Shown here piece after piece: positions 8,887 through 17,424 of a stretch of 40,109 bases of DNA. The first letter of the stretch is position 1. Each line of letters opens with the position of its first letter. The notes under the pieces are model-generated. The model worked only from the letters and a program-made list of their open reading frames with translations. It was not told where the DNA came from and did not search any database. Made by a program: the position numbers and the translations under genes. The stretch is from positions 1 to 40,109 of the forward strand of contig CAJAVM010000017.1 in NCBI GenBank assembly GCA_903945435.1. The letters run 5' to 3'. The stretch is from an uncultured bacterium. GTDB taxonomy: Bacteria; Patescibacteriota; Patescibacteriia; Patescibacteriales; UBA12465.

Positions 8887-11241
8887 ATGTTTTCAGAACA
8901 GCCGGTAGTTTTAGCATCAGATACTAACCAGAAGTACGAAGAGCCTCAATCTGCTGGTAAAAAACCGACAAAGAAAATGATTATTCTTGGAGCACTTATT
9001 GTAGCCGTTATTGTATTTACGGTTGCAATCTTTTTGATTGTTAAAAATTATCGAAATAATCATGTTGCGCCAGTTATTCAGGAAAGTAAACAAGAAGAAA
9101 CTAATCCGATTATTCTTCCAAATCTAGAGCATTCTCAAGAAGCAACTTCTACTTCGACGGCTACAACTATTGCTGATTTAGCAGTTGAATATTTATCTTT
9201 TACGGAATTTTATAAAAAGCCAGCAAATGATTTAGAGGTAAATATCAGTGATTATACTTTACCGATTAATATTAAATTAGACGGCATGAATTATTATGAC
9301 CTTTCTCGTAAATTAAACCTTGAGCCTGGTATTGCTAGTTTAAATAGCCGTGGATTTACGTTAATAGATAATCCTTGGCAAAATGAGGCGAGCGATTTCT
9401 ATTCTATTTATGATCGTTTGGAGGAAAAACAAATACCGTTTTTAATTACTGCTGATTTTATAGCCTATTATTATCAGAATATGACTAAAAAGGTTTTTAA
9501 GGATATAGAGGCTAATATTTTTTATGACAATTTGTGGCTTATTAATAAAGAACTTTATATTTTAGCAAAGAATCGATATGAAACAAGATTGGCATCTATT
9601 GGAGAAATAAATGATTCAATTTTGGAGGGGCAACGCTTAGAGATGGCTTTTTTTGCAGTTTCTTTAGAGTTGTTAAAACCAACTCTTGATCAAATATCCT
9701 CGAACTCTGCGATTGATAGCACTACTAAATTTAATGAAGCGGACGTAGAAAAATTTCATTTAATTGTACCTCCGTATTTAAAAGAGGATGTTGATAAAGA
9801 AGTTGCTCTAATTAGAGCTGGTAAGGTTAGCGCTAAATCACCAAATCTTTTATACCAAAGAAACTATAATGAATTTGTGGTTCCTAAAGAATATAAGGTA
9901 GACGCAAAATTAAATAATTTTTATTTGGCTTCTCGTTGGCTTAATTCGGTTTTTCCGCTTGAATATAGAAATGAAAAATGTGCCGATTGTTTGTTGGATA
10001 AAGAAGATTGGCGCTTAAGTATGATTGCCGCTAGTTTTATTTCGACAGATTTTTCTAGTCGTCCTGATTTAAAAAATCGTTGGGCGAGAATTTATAAATT
10101 GATGGCCTTTTTCAGAGGTTTAAGAGAAGAAATAGATTATGTAGATTATCGCGACGCTTTGGTAAGAATTTTTGGAGAAAATTACAATATTGAGAATCTC
10201 TTTGATGATAAAAATAAAGAAGCTAAAAATAATTTAGATAGCTTAAGAGATGAGTTATTAAAAGGCGATTATTCGGCGATTAGAGGTGCGATTGATAAAA
10301 CTAATCCAGCTAATAAAAAACTCATTGGCTTTAAGATGTTAACTGAGTCTTATTGGCCAAATGAGTATTTATTCAAAAACTTAACCTCGCCTCTAGTTGG
10401 TTCTTATCAGGGGACATCAAGCAAGCTTAGTGATATCACTTACTGTGATATCAGAAAGGTTATTACTCGTTGTAATGGTTTTTCTCTTGATATTGCTAAT
10501 ATGATACAGCCCATGGCTGGTAATACAATTTTTGATAGAAATACTCAGTATGTAAATTATAAAACTCAGTCCGCTAAATTAGTTGATCAGTTTAATCACG
10601 ACGCTTTATGGCACACCTCAAATTATTGGTCCACTCTTAGTCTAATGGAGGCGATTTTAAATTCCGATGCTAAAAAACTACCAGCTTTTGCTGATTCTGA
10701 TGAATGGCGCCAAAAAAACCTTAAGACTGCAGTTTCCGCTTGGATAAACTTGCAATTACCTTTAGAAAAATTTTCTTTAACACCAGTGTTTAAGGGACAA
10801 AGTCTAAGTAATTTTTCTCGTTATAATGAGAATGTGTATGTCGAGCCTAGTTTGCCGATGATTAATGAGCTCATTGCAACTAATGATATGTTGGCTCAAA
10901 TGTTCACGGCTTTACGTCTTAATGATGAATTGAATTTAACAGCTCAAAGTGTACAAGCAATCGATACAGACTTAAAAATTTTACGAGATATAATGATAAA
11001 AGAGTTAACTTCAGAGCCTTTAAATGAGAAAGACGGGGAGGCAATTGCTGATTTTGCAAGAAAATTTTCAATTGATAAAAAAGAGGAAAGTAGCAAGATT
11101 TTGATAATTCCTTCACCCGTAACCAAGAGTGTTCTCAAAGAAAATGTTGGCCGTCTTAAACTCTTAATTCTTGTTCATCAATCAGCTGGCAATAAAGTAA
11201 TCTCAGTTGGCCCAGTTTGGGATTATCAAGAGACTAGATAG
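8887..11241 (+). CDS. Membrane-anchored DUF3160-like protein
   Basis: This 784-residue protein has a short cytoplasmic head, one membrane helix (about residues 31-52), a Thr/Ser/Gln/Glu-rich stalk and a large, probably extracellular, mostly helical domain. Features such as FLITADFIAYYYQN near residue 195 and the ending VGPVWDYQE resemble DUF3160 proteins, which are common in Patescibacteria and some archaea and have no known function. A Cys pair (CADC, near residue 362) and further cysteines (CDIRKVITRC, near residue 520) might form disulfides outside the cell. The gene closes the mltG unit, 4 bp after it. No terminator is visible before the convergent gene 20 bp away. The family call is by memory of sequence style and is moderate. 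Confidence 0.65.
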   Translation: MFSEQPVVLASDTNQKYEEPQSAGKKPTKKMIILGALIVAVIVFTVAIFLIVKNYRNNHVAPVIQESKQEETNPIILPNLEHSQEATSTSTATTIADLAVEYLSFTEFYKKPANDLEVNISDYTLPINIKLDGMNYYDLSRKLNLEPGIASLNSRGFTLIDNPWQNEASDFYSIYDRLEEKQIPFLITADFIAYYYQNMTKKVFKDIEANIFYDNLWLINKELYILAKNRYETRLASIGEINDSILEGQRLEMAFFAVSLELLKPTLDQISSNSAIDSTTKFNEADVEKFHLIVPPYLKEDVDKEVALIRAGKVSAKSPNLLYQRNYNEFVVPKEYKVDAKLNNFYLASRWLNSVFPLEYRNEKCADCLLDKEDWRLSMIAASFISTDFSSRPDLKNRWARIYKLMAFFRGLREEIDYVDYRDALVRIFGENYNIENLFDDKNKEAKNNLDSLRDELLKGDYSAIRGAIDKTNPANKKLIGFKMLTESYWPNEYLFKNLTSPLVGSYQGTSSKLSDITYCDIRKVITRCNGFSLDIANMIQPMAGNTIFDRNTQYVNYKTQSAKLVDQFNHDALWHTSNYWSTLSLMEAILNSDAKKLPAFADSDEWRQKNLKTAVSAWINLQLPLEKFSLTPVFKGQSLSNFSRYNENVYVEPSLPMINELIATNDMLAQMFTALRLNDELNLTAQSVQAIDTDLKILRDIMIKELTSEPLNEKDGEAIADFARKFSIDKKEESSKILIIPSPVTKSVLKENVGRLKLLILVHQSAGNKVISVGPVWDYQETR

Positions 11242-11260
11242 TTTATAATTATATTATATA

Positions 11261-13255
11261 TTAGCGCGTATACTTGAAGATAAAAATTTCTTGTCCACCA
11301 ACAGTTTCCCAATTATCTGCTGTTAGTTTTGCGGCATTAATAATTTTTGTGCTTTCATTCCAGTATTTGTTTATTATTAAATAGGCCTCATTAACCTCAA
11401 CTAAATCCATGGCTTTTAACATGGTTTCACGGTTGGGGTTTTTATATACTATATCTAGATAATATTGATAAAGACGGCCGCCGGTTGGTATTGGATAAAA
11501 ATATATTAATCCTTGAGGAGTCTGGTAGTAATGATTAAAGCCTAATAATTGCAAAGCAGCAATTGATACTTGTTGATTAGCGAGTACAACATAATTATTA
11601 TTTGTTTGTTCATCAATTTTTTTGACCGCCTCTAAATCAAAACGACTAGTACTATAGCCGCGAGAATTAAAATATCTATCAAAACGAGGGTAGGCAAGAT
11701 ATAAAGAAATTGTAATAAAAATAGCTATCAAAATTAACCAGAATAATTTTAGACTCCTTTCTGGTAGCTCGCTAATTTTTGCAGTAAATTCTCTAATAGT
11801 TAGGATTATAAAAGGGCTCAAAAATATAACCGCGATAGTCATTAAGCGGTTTGCGTAGTCGCTTTGCTCATAGTTAATTATTTGTTGGAAAGAAATTTGG
11901 CTACTTAAAATAAAAGCGGCGATTGAAGATAGGCCCATCGCTAATAATCCCTTCCAGGGCCAGATTTCTTCCTGAGAAAAATTATATTTATTTTTTTTAT
12001 AGAATAATACAACTCCGATAATTATTAGAAGCAAGATAAGGAGCTTGTTATTATGAGATAGAAAATATGTTAGATTAAGGAGCCAACTTTCGCTACCGGC
12101 TGAGGAGAAAATAAAAATTGATTTTATTTGACTGATGATAATATTGAGACCGAGATTGATATTTTCAATTTTTCCGCCGCTAGCTATAAAAAGAGCGAGA
12201 GGAATAAAAATAGTATTAACAAAAATAAGCACGGTCGAGATGATTCGTCCGGTAAACTTGCTTGTTTTAGATTTATAATATTTAGCCACCAGCCATATAC
12301 TCCAGATAATTGCTGGGATTCCGGAGAGGGGATGAATGGCGGTAGTTGTTAGAGCAAAAATAATAGCCGTAGTTGGATTTTTATAAATTAAACCACTGAT
12401 AATAGCGGCAATAATAAAAATATAGCTTAAATTTTGAGGGGTGCTAATAATAAACAGAGGGAAGCTTAAGGCTAGTATAATTACCGTCCCGAGAAAGCTA
12501 TAGTTATCCTCTTTAATATTTTTTGTAATAACCTGAAACAATTTAGATATTAAGCTCGGAATTAATACCGTTGCCATTAGTAATACTAATAATTTATTTA
12601 AAATATAAATTGGTATTCCAAAAATTTTGTGGATGCTAATAATTAATCCATACTCGCCTAAATAATAAGGAGTTTTTGGTAAAACAACTCCGGCCTTATC
12701 GATTATTTCCATGGCGGCCTGGTGGATGAAAGGATCAAACCCATAGCCAATTTTATATACGACTACCGCTACGGCCAAGCTTAGGCAGTAATGGCTACTG
12801 ATTAAAAATATTTTTATTGGCTGAGATATATTTTTATTAAGTACGGCGATTATGAGAGTTAAAGAGCTTAAAAAGTAGAAGTAAAAGAAAACGCTGGAGA
12901 CTTTTTCCCAGGGAGAAATAAAGGCGCTATCACTACGACCAAAATAGAGTTCTAGGCCGGAGGCCAACAGAAAGGCAACATACGCTAAGATTATAAGTCT
13001 TTCTTTTAGTAGAAGCTGTTTGAGATTACTAATTACAAGGGGTGAGTTGTAAGTTTTTTCAGCGGGTTCAATTAAATTATATTTATTTAAGATAATTAGG
13101 CTAATAATAGATAAGATAATCGTTAAAAGTACTCCTAATAAATTTAGAGCATATAAATAATAGATTATAGCACTAAAAATGATAATTAGAGAGGTAAAAA
13201 TTATCATATTTTGTCCGATATTATTAGGTATTTTTCTTGAATGCCAGATTTTCAT
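11261..13255 (-). CDS. Polytopic membrane protein, GT-C glycosyltransferase-like
   Basis: A protein of 664 residues with roughly a dozen or more hydrophobic helices and a soluble C-terminal domain of about 150 residues. The layout, and an acidic loop motif FDPFIHQAA after the first group of helices, suggest a GT-C type glycosyltransferase or oligosaccharyl-transferase-like protein using a lipid-linked sugar, but no family is recognised with certainty. I chose the ATG at 13253-13255. The longer frame begins 14 codons earlier at 13297 and would run into the divergent promoter region. The gene is divergent from another large GT-C-like gene and shares a 62-bp intergenic region with it. Confidence 0.7.
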   Translation of the reverse strand: MKIWHSRKIPNNIGQNMIIFTSLIIIFSAIIYYLYALNLLGVLLTIILSIISLIILNKYNLIEPAEKTYNSPLVISNLKQLLLKERLIILAYVAFLLASGLELYFGRSDSAFISPWEKVSSVFFYFYFLSSLTLIIAVLNKNISQPIKIFLISSHYCLSLAVAVVVYKIGYGFDPFIHQAAMEIIDKAGVVLPKTPYYLGEYGLIISIHKIFGIPIYILNKLLVLLMATVLIPSLISKLFQVITKNIKEDNYSFLGTVIILALSFPLFIISTPQNLSYIFIIAAIISGLIYKNPTTAIIFALTTTAIHPLSGIPAIIWSIWLVAKYYKSKTSKFTGRIISTVLIFVNTIFIPLALFIASGGKIENINLGLNIIISQIKSIFIFSSAGSESWLLNLTYFLSHNNKLLILLLIIIGVVLFYKKNKYNFSQEEIWPWKGLLAMGLSSIAAFILSSQISFQQIINYEQSDYANRLMTIAVIFLSPFIILTIREFTAKISELPERSLKLFWLILIAIFITISLYLAYPRFDRYFNSRGYSTSRFDLEAVKKIDEQTNNNYVVLANQQVSIAALQLLGFNHYYQTPQGLIYFYPIPTGGRLYQYYLDIVYKNPNRETMLKAMDLVEVNEAYLIINKYWNESTKIINAAKLTADNWETVGGQEIFIFKYTR

Positions 13256-13317
13256 ATATTTACTATAATGATAGCAAATTCTTGCTAAAATTGGCAATTT
13301 CGGATAACATTAAATTA

Positions 13318-15126
13318 ATGAAAATCCAATTTAAATCTTATATTAATCTTATAATAGTTGTCTTATTGGCGACAGTCTTTTTTGGTTTAACTTCTAGTTT
13401 CCAATATTTAACTCAAGATCCAAGCTATACTAAATGGTCGTCTCCGGACGAAACGGCAAATTATTTTTTTGCTAAGCGTTATAGTGATGGCCAGGGAATA
13501 GCAATGTTTGATTCCGCAGCGGTTGTCGGTAATGGGATGATTATGCCTAGAAGTGTGAGAAGTGATTCTGGATGGTTAAAGCCGGTTAGTTTTTTGGGAA
13601 TAATACTAATGTATGGAACCATCGGCTCAATTTTAGGCTCAGTAGTTATTCCTTATCTCACACCATTTTTTGCCGCTTTAGGTATCATTATTTTTTATCT
13701 CTTAATTAAGAAAATATTTACTGATAGAATCGCGTTGATTTCTGCTTTTTTGTTGGCCTCATTTCCGGTATATGTTTACTATACAATTAGGAGTATGTTT
13801 CATAATGTGTTGTTTATTGTCTTGGCATTGCTCGGAGTTTATTTAGTGATAATCGCTGTGGGTGAAAAAAAACCGAAAAGCGTAGAGGTTCCTATTGTAA
13901 AATGGAGTCGCAAATTTATTTCATTTCGTTTAAGTTTTAGTGCTTGGTTTAAAATGTTGGCTGCTTTTGCGGGTGGCTTATTTGCAGGCTTAGCCTTGAT
14001 TACGCGCTTGTCAGAAATTATTTGGCTAGCTCCAGCTGCTTTTATTGTGTGGTTATTTTATGCAAAAAGACTAGGTATTACAAAATTAATTTTAATTTTG
14101 TGTGGTTTATTTTTAGCGGTTATTCCTAATGCGTATTTTAATCAAGCTTTATATTCAGCTCCTATTTACGGTGGTTATAATGAAATGAATCGTTCTATAG
14201 ATGATTTATCTAAAACTGGGTCAGCCATGATACAGTCTATTGGTAAAACTGGTAGTAATTATGGCCCATATTTAGAAACTATTTACCGGAATGTTTTTTA
14301 TTTTGGTTTTAATCCTAGTCAATCGATCGCTATGGCGAAGCATTATATTCCCGAAATGTTTCCTGTTCTGGTGGCCTTGTTCATATTTGGGCTAGTTATT
14401 TTATTTGTCCAAAATATTATTAAATTTAAAAAACAGTATTTAGCTTATTTGCTAGCTTTTATATTCTTAAGCTTAACGTTAATTTTTTATTACGGTAGCT
14501 GGAAGTTTAATGATAATCCTGACCCTAATAGATTTACTATTGGTAACTCTTATACTAGATATTGGCTTCCTATATATTTAATGATGATGCCGATTGCTTC
14601 TTTAGCAATCGTAAAAGTAAGCAGTGCGTTCTTTTTTGCAGGGCAAGAAGTCCGTCAACGTTGGAGAAAAATTGCAATTGGCGGTTTACAAGCAGCTTTA
14701 GTTTTTTTGATTATTTCTTCAAGTGCTATTTTTGTGATGTATGGCTCAGAAGAGGGAATCGCTTATTTATATTACAACCACATATCGGAAAAAGAAAATA
14801 CTCAGAGAGTTTTTGCTTTAACTGAACCGAACTCAGTTATTATTACTAAGTATTATGATAAGTTCTTTTTCCCTGATAGAAGAATAATCATGGGGACAAT
14901 TCCTAATGATGAACTTTTAATTGCTGTTCAAAGATTAGTTGAATTCTACCCAGTTTATTATTATAACTTTTATTTAAATGAGGCCGATGTTGTTTATTTA
15001 AATGATAGGAAATTAGCACCGTATAAATTAAGAATGTCTTTAATAAAAAAAATGAATCGTAACTTTGGTTTATATAAGTTGGAGGCCGCGCCAGAAATAA
15101 TCGAAGTTATCCCTGATAAAATATGA
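13318..15126 (+). CDS. GT-C family (GT39/ArnT-like) membrane glycosyltransferase
   Basis: The 602-residue protein starts with a membrane helix, then a first extracytoplasmic loop with SSPDETANYFF whose acidic pair resembles the catalytic Asp/Glu of the GT39/ArnT/PMT superfamily. About ten further hydrophobic helices and a soluble C-terminal part follow. Such enzymes transfer sugars from polyprenyl-phosphate donors to proteins or lipids at the outer face of the membrane. The acceptor is unknown. The longer frame from 13237 was rejected because it would cross the divergent neighbour's start. The TGA stop (15124-15126) overlaps the miaB ATG (ATGA), so miaB is translationally coupled. A TATAAT at 13264-13269 may be its -10, with no convincing -35. 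Confidence 0.78.
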   Translation: MKIQFKSYINLIIVVLLATVFFGLTSSFQYLTQDPSYTKWSSPDETANYFFAKRYSDGQGIAMFDSAAVVGNGMIMPRSVRSDSGWLKPVSFLGIILMYGTIGSILGSVVIPYLTPFFAALGIIIFYLLIKKIFTDRIALISAFLLASFPVYVYYTIRSMFHNVLFIVLALLGVYLVIIAVGEKKPKSVEVPIVKWSRKFISFRLSFSAWFKMLAAFAGGLFAGLALITRLSEIIWLAPAAFIVWLFYAKRLGITKLILILCGLFLAVIPNAYFNQALYSAPIYGGYNEMNRSIDDLSKTGSAMIQSIGKTGSNYGPYLETIYRNVFYFGFNPSQSIAMAKHYIPEMFPVLVALFIFGLVILFVQNIIKFKKQYLAYLLAFIFLSLTLIFYYGSWKFNDNPDPNRFTIGNSYTRYWLPIYLMMMPIASLAIVKVSSAFFFAGQEVRQRWRKIAIGGLQAALVFLIISSSAIFVMYGSEEGIAYLYYNHISEKENTQRVFALTEPNSVIITKYYDKFFFPDRRIIMGTIPNDELLIAVQRLVEFYPVYYYNFYLNEADVVYLNDRKLAPYKLRMSLIKKMNRNFGLYKLEAAPEIIEVIPDKI

Positions 15127-16427
15127 AGAAAACCTTTAACATCATTACGATTGGTTGCCAAATGAATAAAGCTGATAGCGAGCGCCTAGCCGCTTTTTTA
15201 GAAAGTAATAGCTTTAAAAGTAGTCCTAACATAAAAACAGTTGGTTTAATTGTGATAAATACTTGTAGTATTAGACAGACTGCTGAGGATAGACTTTATG
15301 GCCTAGTAAATCAAATTAAAAAAGATAATCCTTTATCTAAAATTGTAGTAACCGGATGTTTAAGTCGTCGTGAAGATGTTCAAAAAAGATTGGTTGATAG
15401 GGTTGATGTTTTTATGCCGATTAACGAAATCCCAAATATTTTAGATTTATTGGCTAAGCGAGAAATAAAAACTAAATTAAGTTTAGATGAGGTGCGCTTG
15501 TTGCAAGGGGAGAAATATTTATCGATTATTCCTAAACATGATAATAAATTTAGCGCTTATGTCCCGATTGGTAATGGTTGTAATAATTTTTGTTCTTATT
15601 GCGTAGTCCCTTATGCTCGAGGACGCGAAGTTTATCGCCCCGCTGTTGAGGTCGTTAAAGAAATTAAAGACTTAGTTGCTAGTGGATATAAAGAAATTAT
15701 ATTAATTGCACAAAATGTTAATAGCTATCATGATCAGAAAAATAATTTTCCTAAATTATTAAAAAAGATTACTGCTATTTCTGGAGATTTTTGGTTAAGA
15801 TTTTCTTCCAGTCATCCTAAGGATGTAAGTGATGAGCTTATTGCCGTTATGGCTTCTTCAAAAAAAATATGCCCTCATTTTCATCTTGCTGTACAGTCTG
15901 GAGATGATAAAATTTTAACCGCGATGAATAGAAAATATACAGTTGCTCACTTTATCGATAGACTTGAAAAAATTAGAACTGCGATGCCAGAGATTTCGGT
16001 AACCACGGATGCTATTGTTGGTTTCCCTGGAGAAACAAAAAAACAATATCAGAATACAGTAAAATTATTTAAAGACATGAAGTTCGATTTAGCATATATT
16101 TCAAGGTACAGCCCTCGACCAGGAACGGTTTCTTATAATATGAAAGATAATGTGAGTAAGGAAGAGAAACAAAGAAGAGAAGAGGAATTAGACGTTATTT
16201 TAAAAAGAACTGCTTTTGAGAATAATGAAAAATTTATTGGTCAGACTGTACGAGTATTAATCGAAGGGGTAAATAAAAAAAATAAATTTTATGGTAAGAC
16301 TGGTAGCTACAAGGTAGTGATAGTCGAGTCCATTGGTAAAATAAAGAAATCTATAATTGGAAAGTTTGTAAATGTTAAGCTCGAGAAGCTTAATAAATTT
16401 GGTTTTTCAGGAAAGATAATTGAATAA
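15123..16427 (+). CDS. miaB: tRNA-2-methylthio-N6-dimethylallyladenosine synthase
   Basis: MiaB adds the methylthio group to i6A37 of tRNAs reading UNN codons, using two Fe-S clusters. The 434-residue protein shows the N-terminal cluster cysteines (C12 in GCQMN, C48 in NTCSIR, C79 in TGCLSR), the radical-SAM CxxxCxxC (C153, C157, C160 in CNNFCSYC) and a C-terminal TRAM-like domain. The short KYTVAHFIDRL segment and MNRKY also fit the family. MiaB is favoured over the related MtaB and RimO because the next gene is miaA, which makes its substrate. Its ATG overlaps the stop of the membrane glycosyltransferase gene. Confidence 0.93.
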   Translation: MKKTFNIITIGCQMNKADSERLAAFLESNSFKSSPNIKTVGLIVINTCSIRQTAEDRLYGLVNQIKKDNPLSKIVVTGCLSRREDVQKRLVDRVDVFMPINEIPNILDLLAKREIKTKLSLDEVRLLQGEKYLSIIPKHDNKFSAYVPIGNGCNNFCSYCVVPYARGREVYRPAVEVVKEIKDLVASGYKEIILIAQNVNSYHDQKNNFPKLLKKITAISGDFWLRFSSSHPKDVSDELIAVMASSKKICPHFHLAVQSGDDKILTAMNRKYTVAHFIDRLEKIRTAMPEISVTTDAIVGFPGETKKQYQNTVKLFKDMKFDLAYISRYSPRPGTVSYNMKDNVSKEEKQRREEELDVILKRTAFENNEKFIGQTVRVLIEGVNKKNKFYGKTGSYKVVIVESIGKIKKSIIGKFVNVKLEKLNKFGFSGKIIE

Positions 16428-16439
16428 ACGTGTTTGGTT

Positions 16440-17393
16440 ATGAAAATTAAGGTTCCACAATCTAAATCGATTAAGCCTAAAGTTGTAGTAATTTTAGGGC
16501 CGACAGCGAGCGGTAAGACTGCATTGGGTGTTAAATTAGCCCAGATTTTTAATGGTGAAATTATTAGTGCTGATAGTCGCCAGGTTTATCGAGGGATGGA
16601 CATTGGAACCGGTAAAGATTTAAGTGAGTATAAAATTGGTCGTAATAATATCCCTTATCACCTAATAGATATTATTCAACCAAATACTAAGTTTAACTTA
16701 GCTCGTTATCAAAAGCTCGCCCTTAAGGCCATTAATGAGGTTATCAGCCGCGGTAAGCTCCCTATTGTAGTTGGAGGTACAGGCTTATATTTACAAGCAA
16801 TAGCTGATAATTATCATTTATCTGAAATAAAAATAAATAGCAAAAAAAGATTAGAGCTAGAGAAAAAAACTCGCGTCCAATTGCTTGAGGAATTAACTGC
16901 TTTAAAACCGGAATTTGTTGCTCAGCTAAATAATAGTGATAAAAATAATCCTCGTCGTTTAATTAGATATATAGAAATAATTTCTGGCTCCGGAGAGATG
17001 GTCCAACGTAAGGGGAAATCATTATTTGATTTTTTAATTTTAGGGATTGAGATTAGTGATGAAAAAATGAAATCTAAGATTGTGAGCCGTCTTAATAATC
17101 GTTTAGATAGGGAGGAAATGATTGCTGAGGTTAAATCTTTGAAAGAAGCAGGAGTATCTTTTCGTCGTTTAATTTCGTTTGGTTTAGAATATAAATTTAT
17201 TAGTTATTTTTTGCAGGATAAAATAAGTCGTGAAGAAATGGTTGAAAAACTTGGGAATGCTATTTATCGCTTTGCAAAAAAACAGAAGACTTGGTTTAGA
17301 CGTTGGGAAAAGCAGGGGAGAGTAATAAATTGGATAGCCGATATCGACGCCGCCACTAAAAAAATAAAAACATTTTTAAAAACCTCGGATTAA
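16440..17393 (+). CDS. miaA: tRNA dimethylallyltransferase
   Basis: MiaA transfers a dimethylallyl group to A37 of tRNA, the step before MiaB. The 317-residue protein has the P-loop GPTASGKT (residues 20-27), the DSRQVYRGMDIGTGK motif, and VVGGTGLYLQAI, all diagnostic. Length is normal. The ATG at 16440 is preferred: the frame also extends two codons up to a TTG (16434), but the ATG has the T at -1 seen across this window. It lies 12 bp after miaB. Its TAA stop is in the loop of a terminator palindrome, so the gene ends exactly where transcription stops. Confidence 0.95.
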   Translation: MKIKVPQSKSIKPKVVVILGPTASGKTALGVKLAQIFNGEIISADSRQVYRGMDIGTGKDLSEYKIGRNNIPYHLIDIIQPNTKFNLARYQKLALKAINEVISRGKLPIVVGGTGLYLQAIADNYHLSEIKINSKKRLELEKKTRVQLLEELTALKPEFVAQLNNSDKNNPRRLIRYIEIISGSGEMVQRKGKSLFDFLILGIEISDEKMKSKIVSRLNNRLDREEMIAEVKSLKEAGVSFRRLISFGLEYKFISYFLQDKISREEMVEKLGNAIYRFAKKQKTWFRRWEKQGRVINWIADIDAATKKIKTFLKTSD

Positions 17394-17407
17394 TCCGAGG
17401 TTTTTTT
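17378..17407 (+). terminator. Bidirectional terminator containing the miaA stop codon
   Basis: A perfect 22-bp palindrome (17381-17402) gives stem AACCTCGGAT/ATCCGAGGTT, with As before and seven Ts after. The miaA TAA (17391-17393) is at its centre. It separates convergent miaA and gatB, and its A and T flanks let it act in both directions. Confidence 0.9.
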
Positions 17408-17424
17408 GAAGTTTATGTGAGGTT

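Noticed and set aside
11242-11260. AT-palindromic stretch between convergent genes
   Set aside because: The alternating A/T sequence has no GC stem and no clean T-run, so it is not called a terminator.
13256-13297. Longer start of the minus-strand membrane protein
   Set aside because: It covers the divergent promoter region; ATG at 13255 has the usual T at -1.
13237-13317. Earlier in-frame start of the plus-strand membrane glycosyltransferase
   Set aside because: It would overlap the divergent neighbour's coding region and add a polar stretch before the first membrane helix; the ATG at 13318 fits better.
15124-15126. UGA recoding, as in Gracilibacteria or Absconditabacteria
   Set aside because: TGA is used as the stop of the membrane glycosyltransferase and no reading frame needs TGA read through.
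16434-16439. TTG start of miaA two codons upstream
   Set aside because: ATG at 16440 is a better initiator with the local -1 T context.
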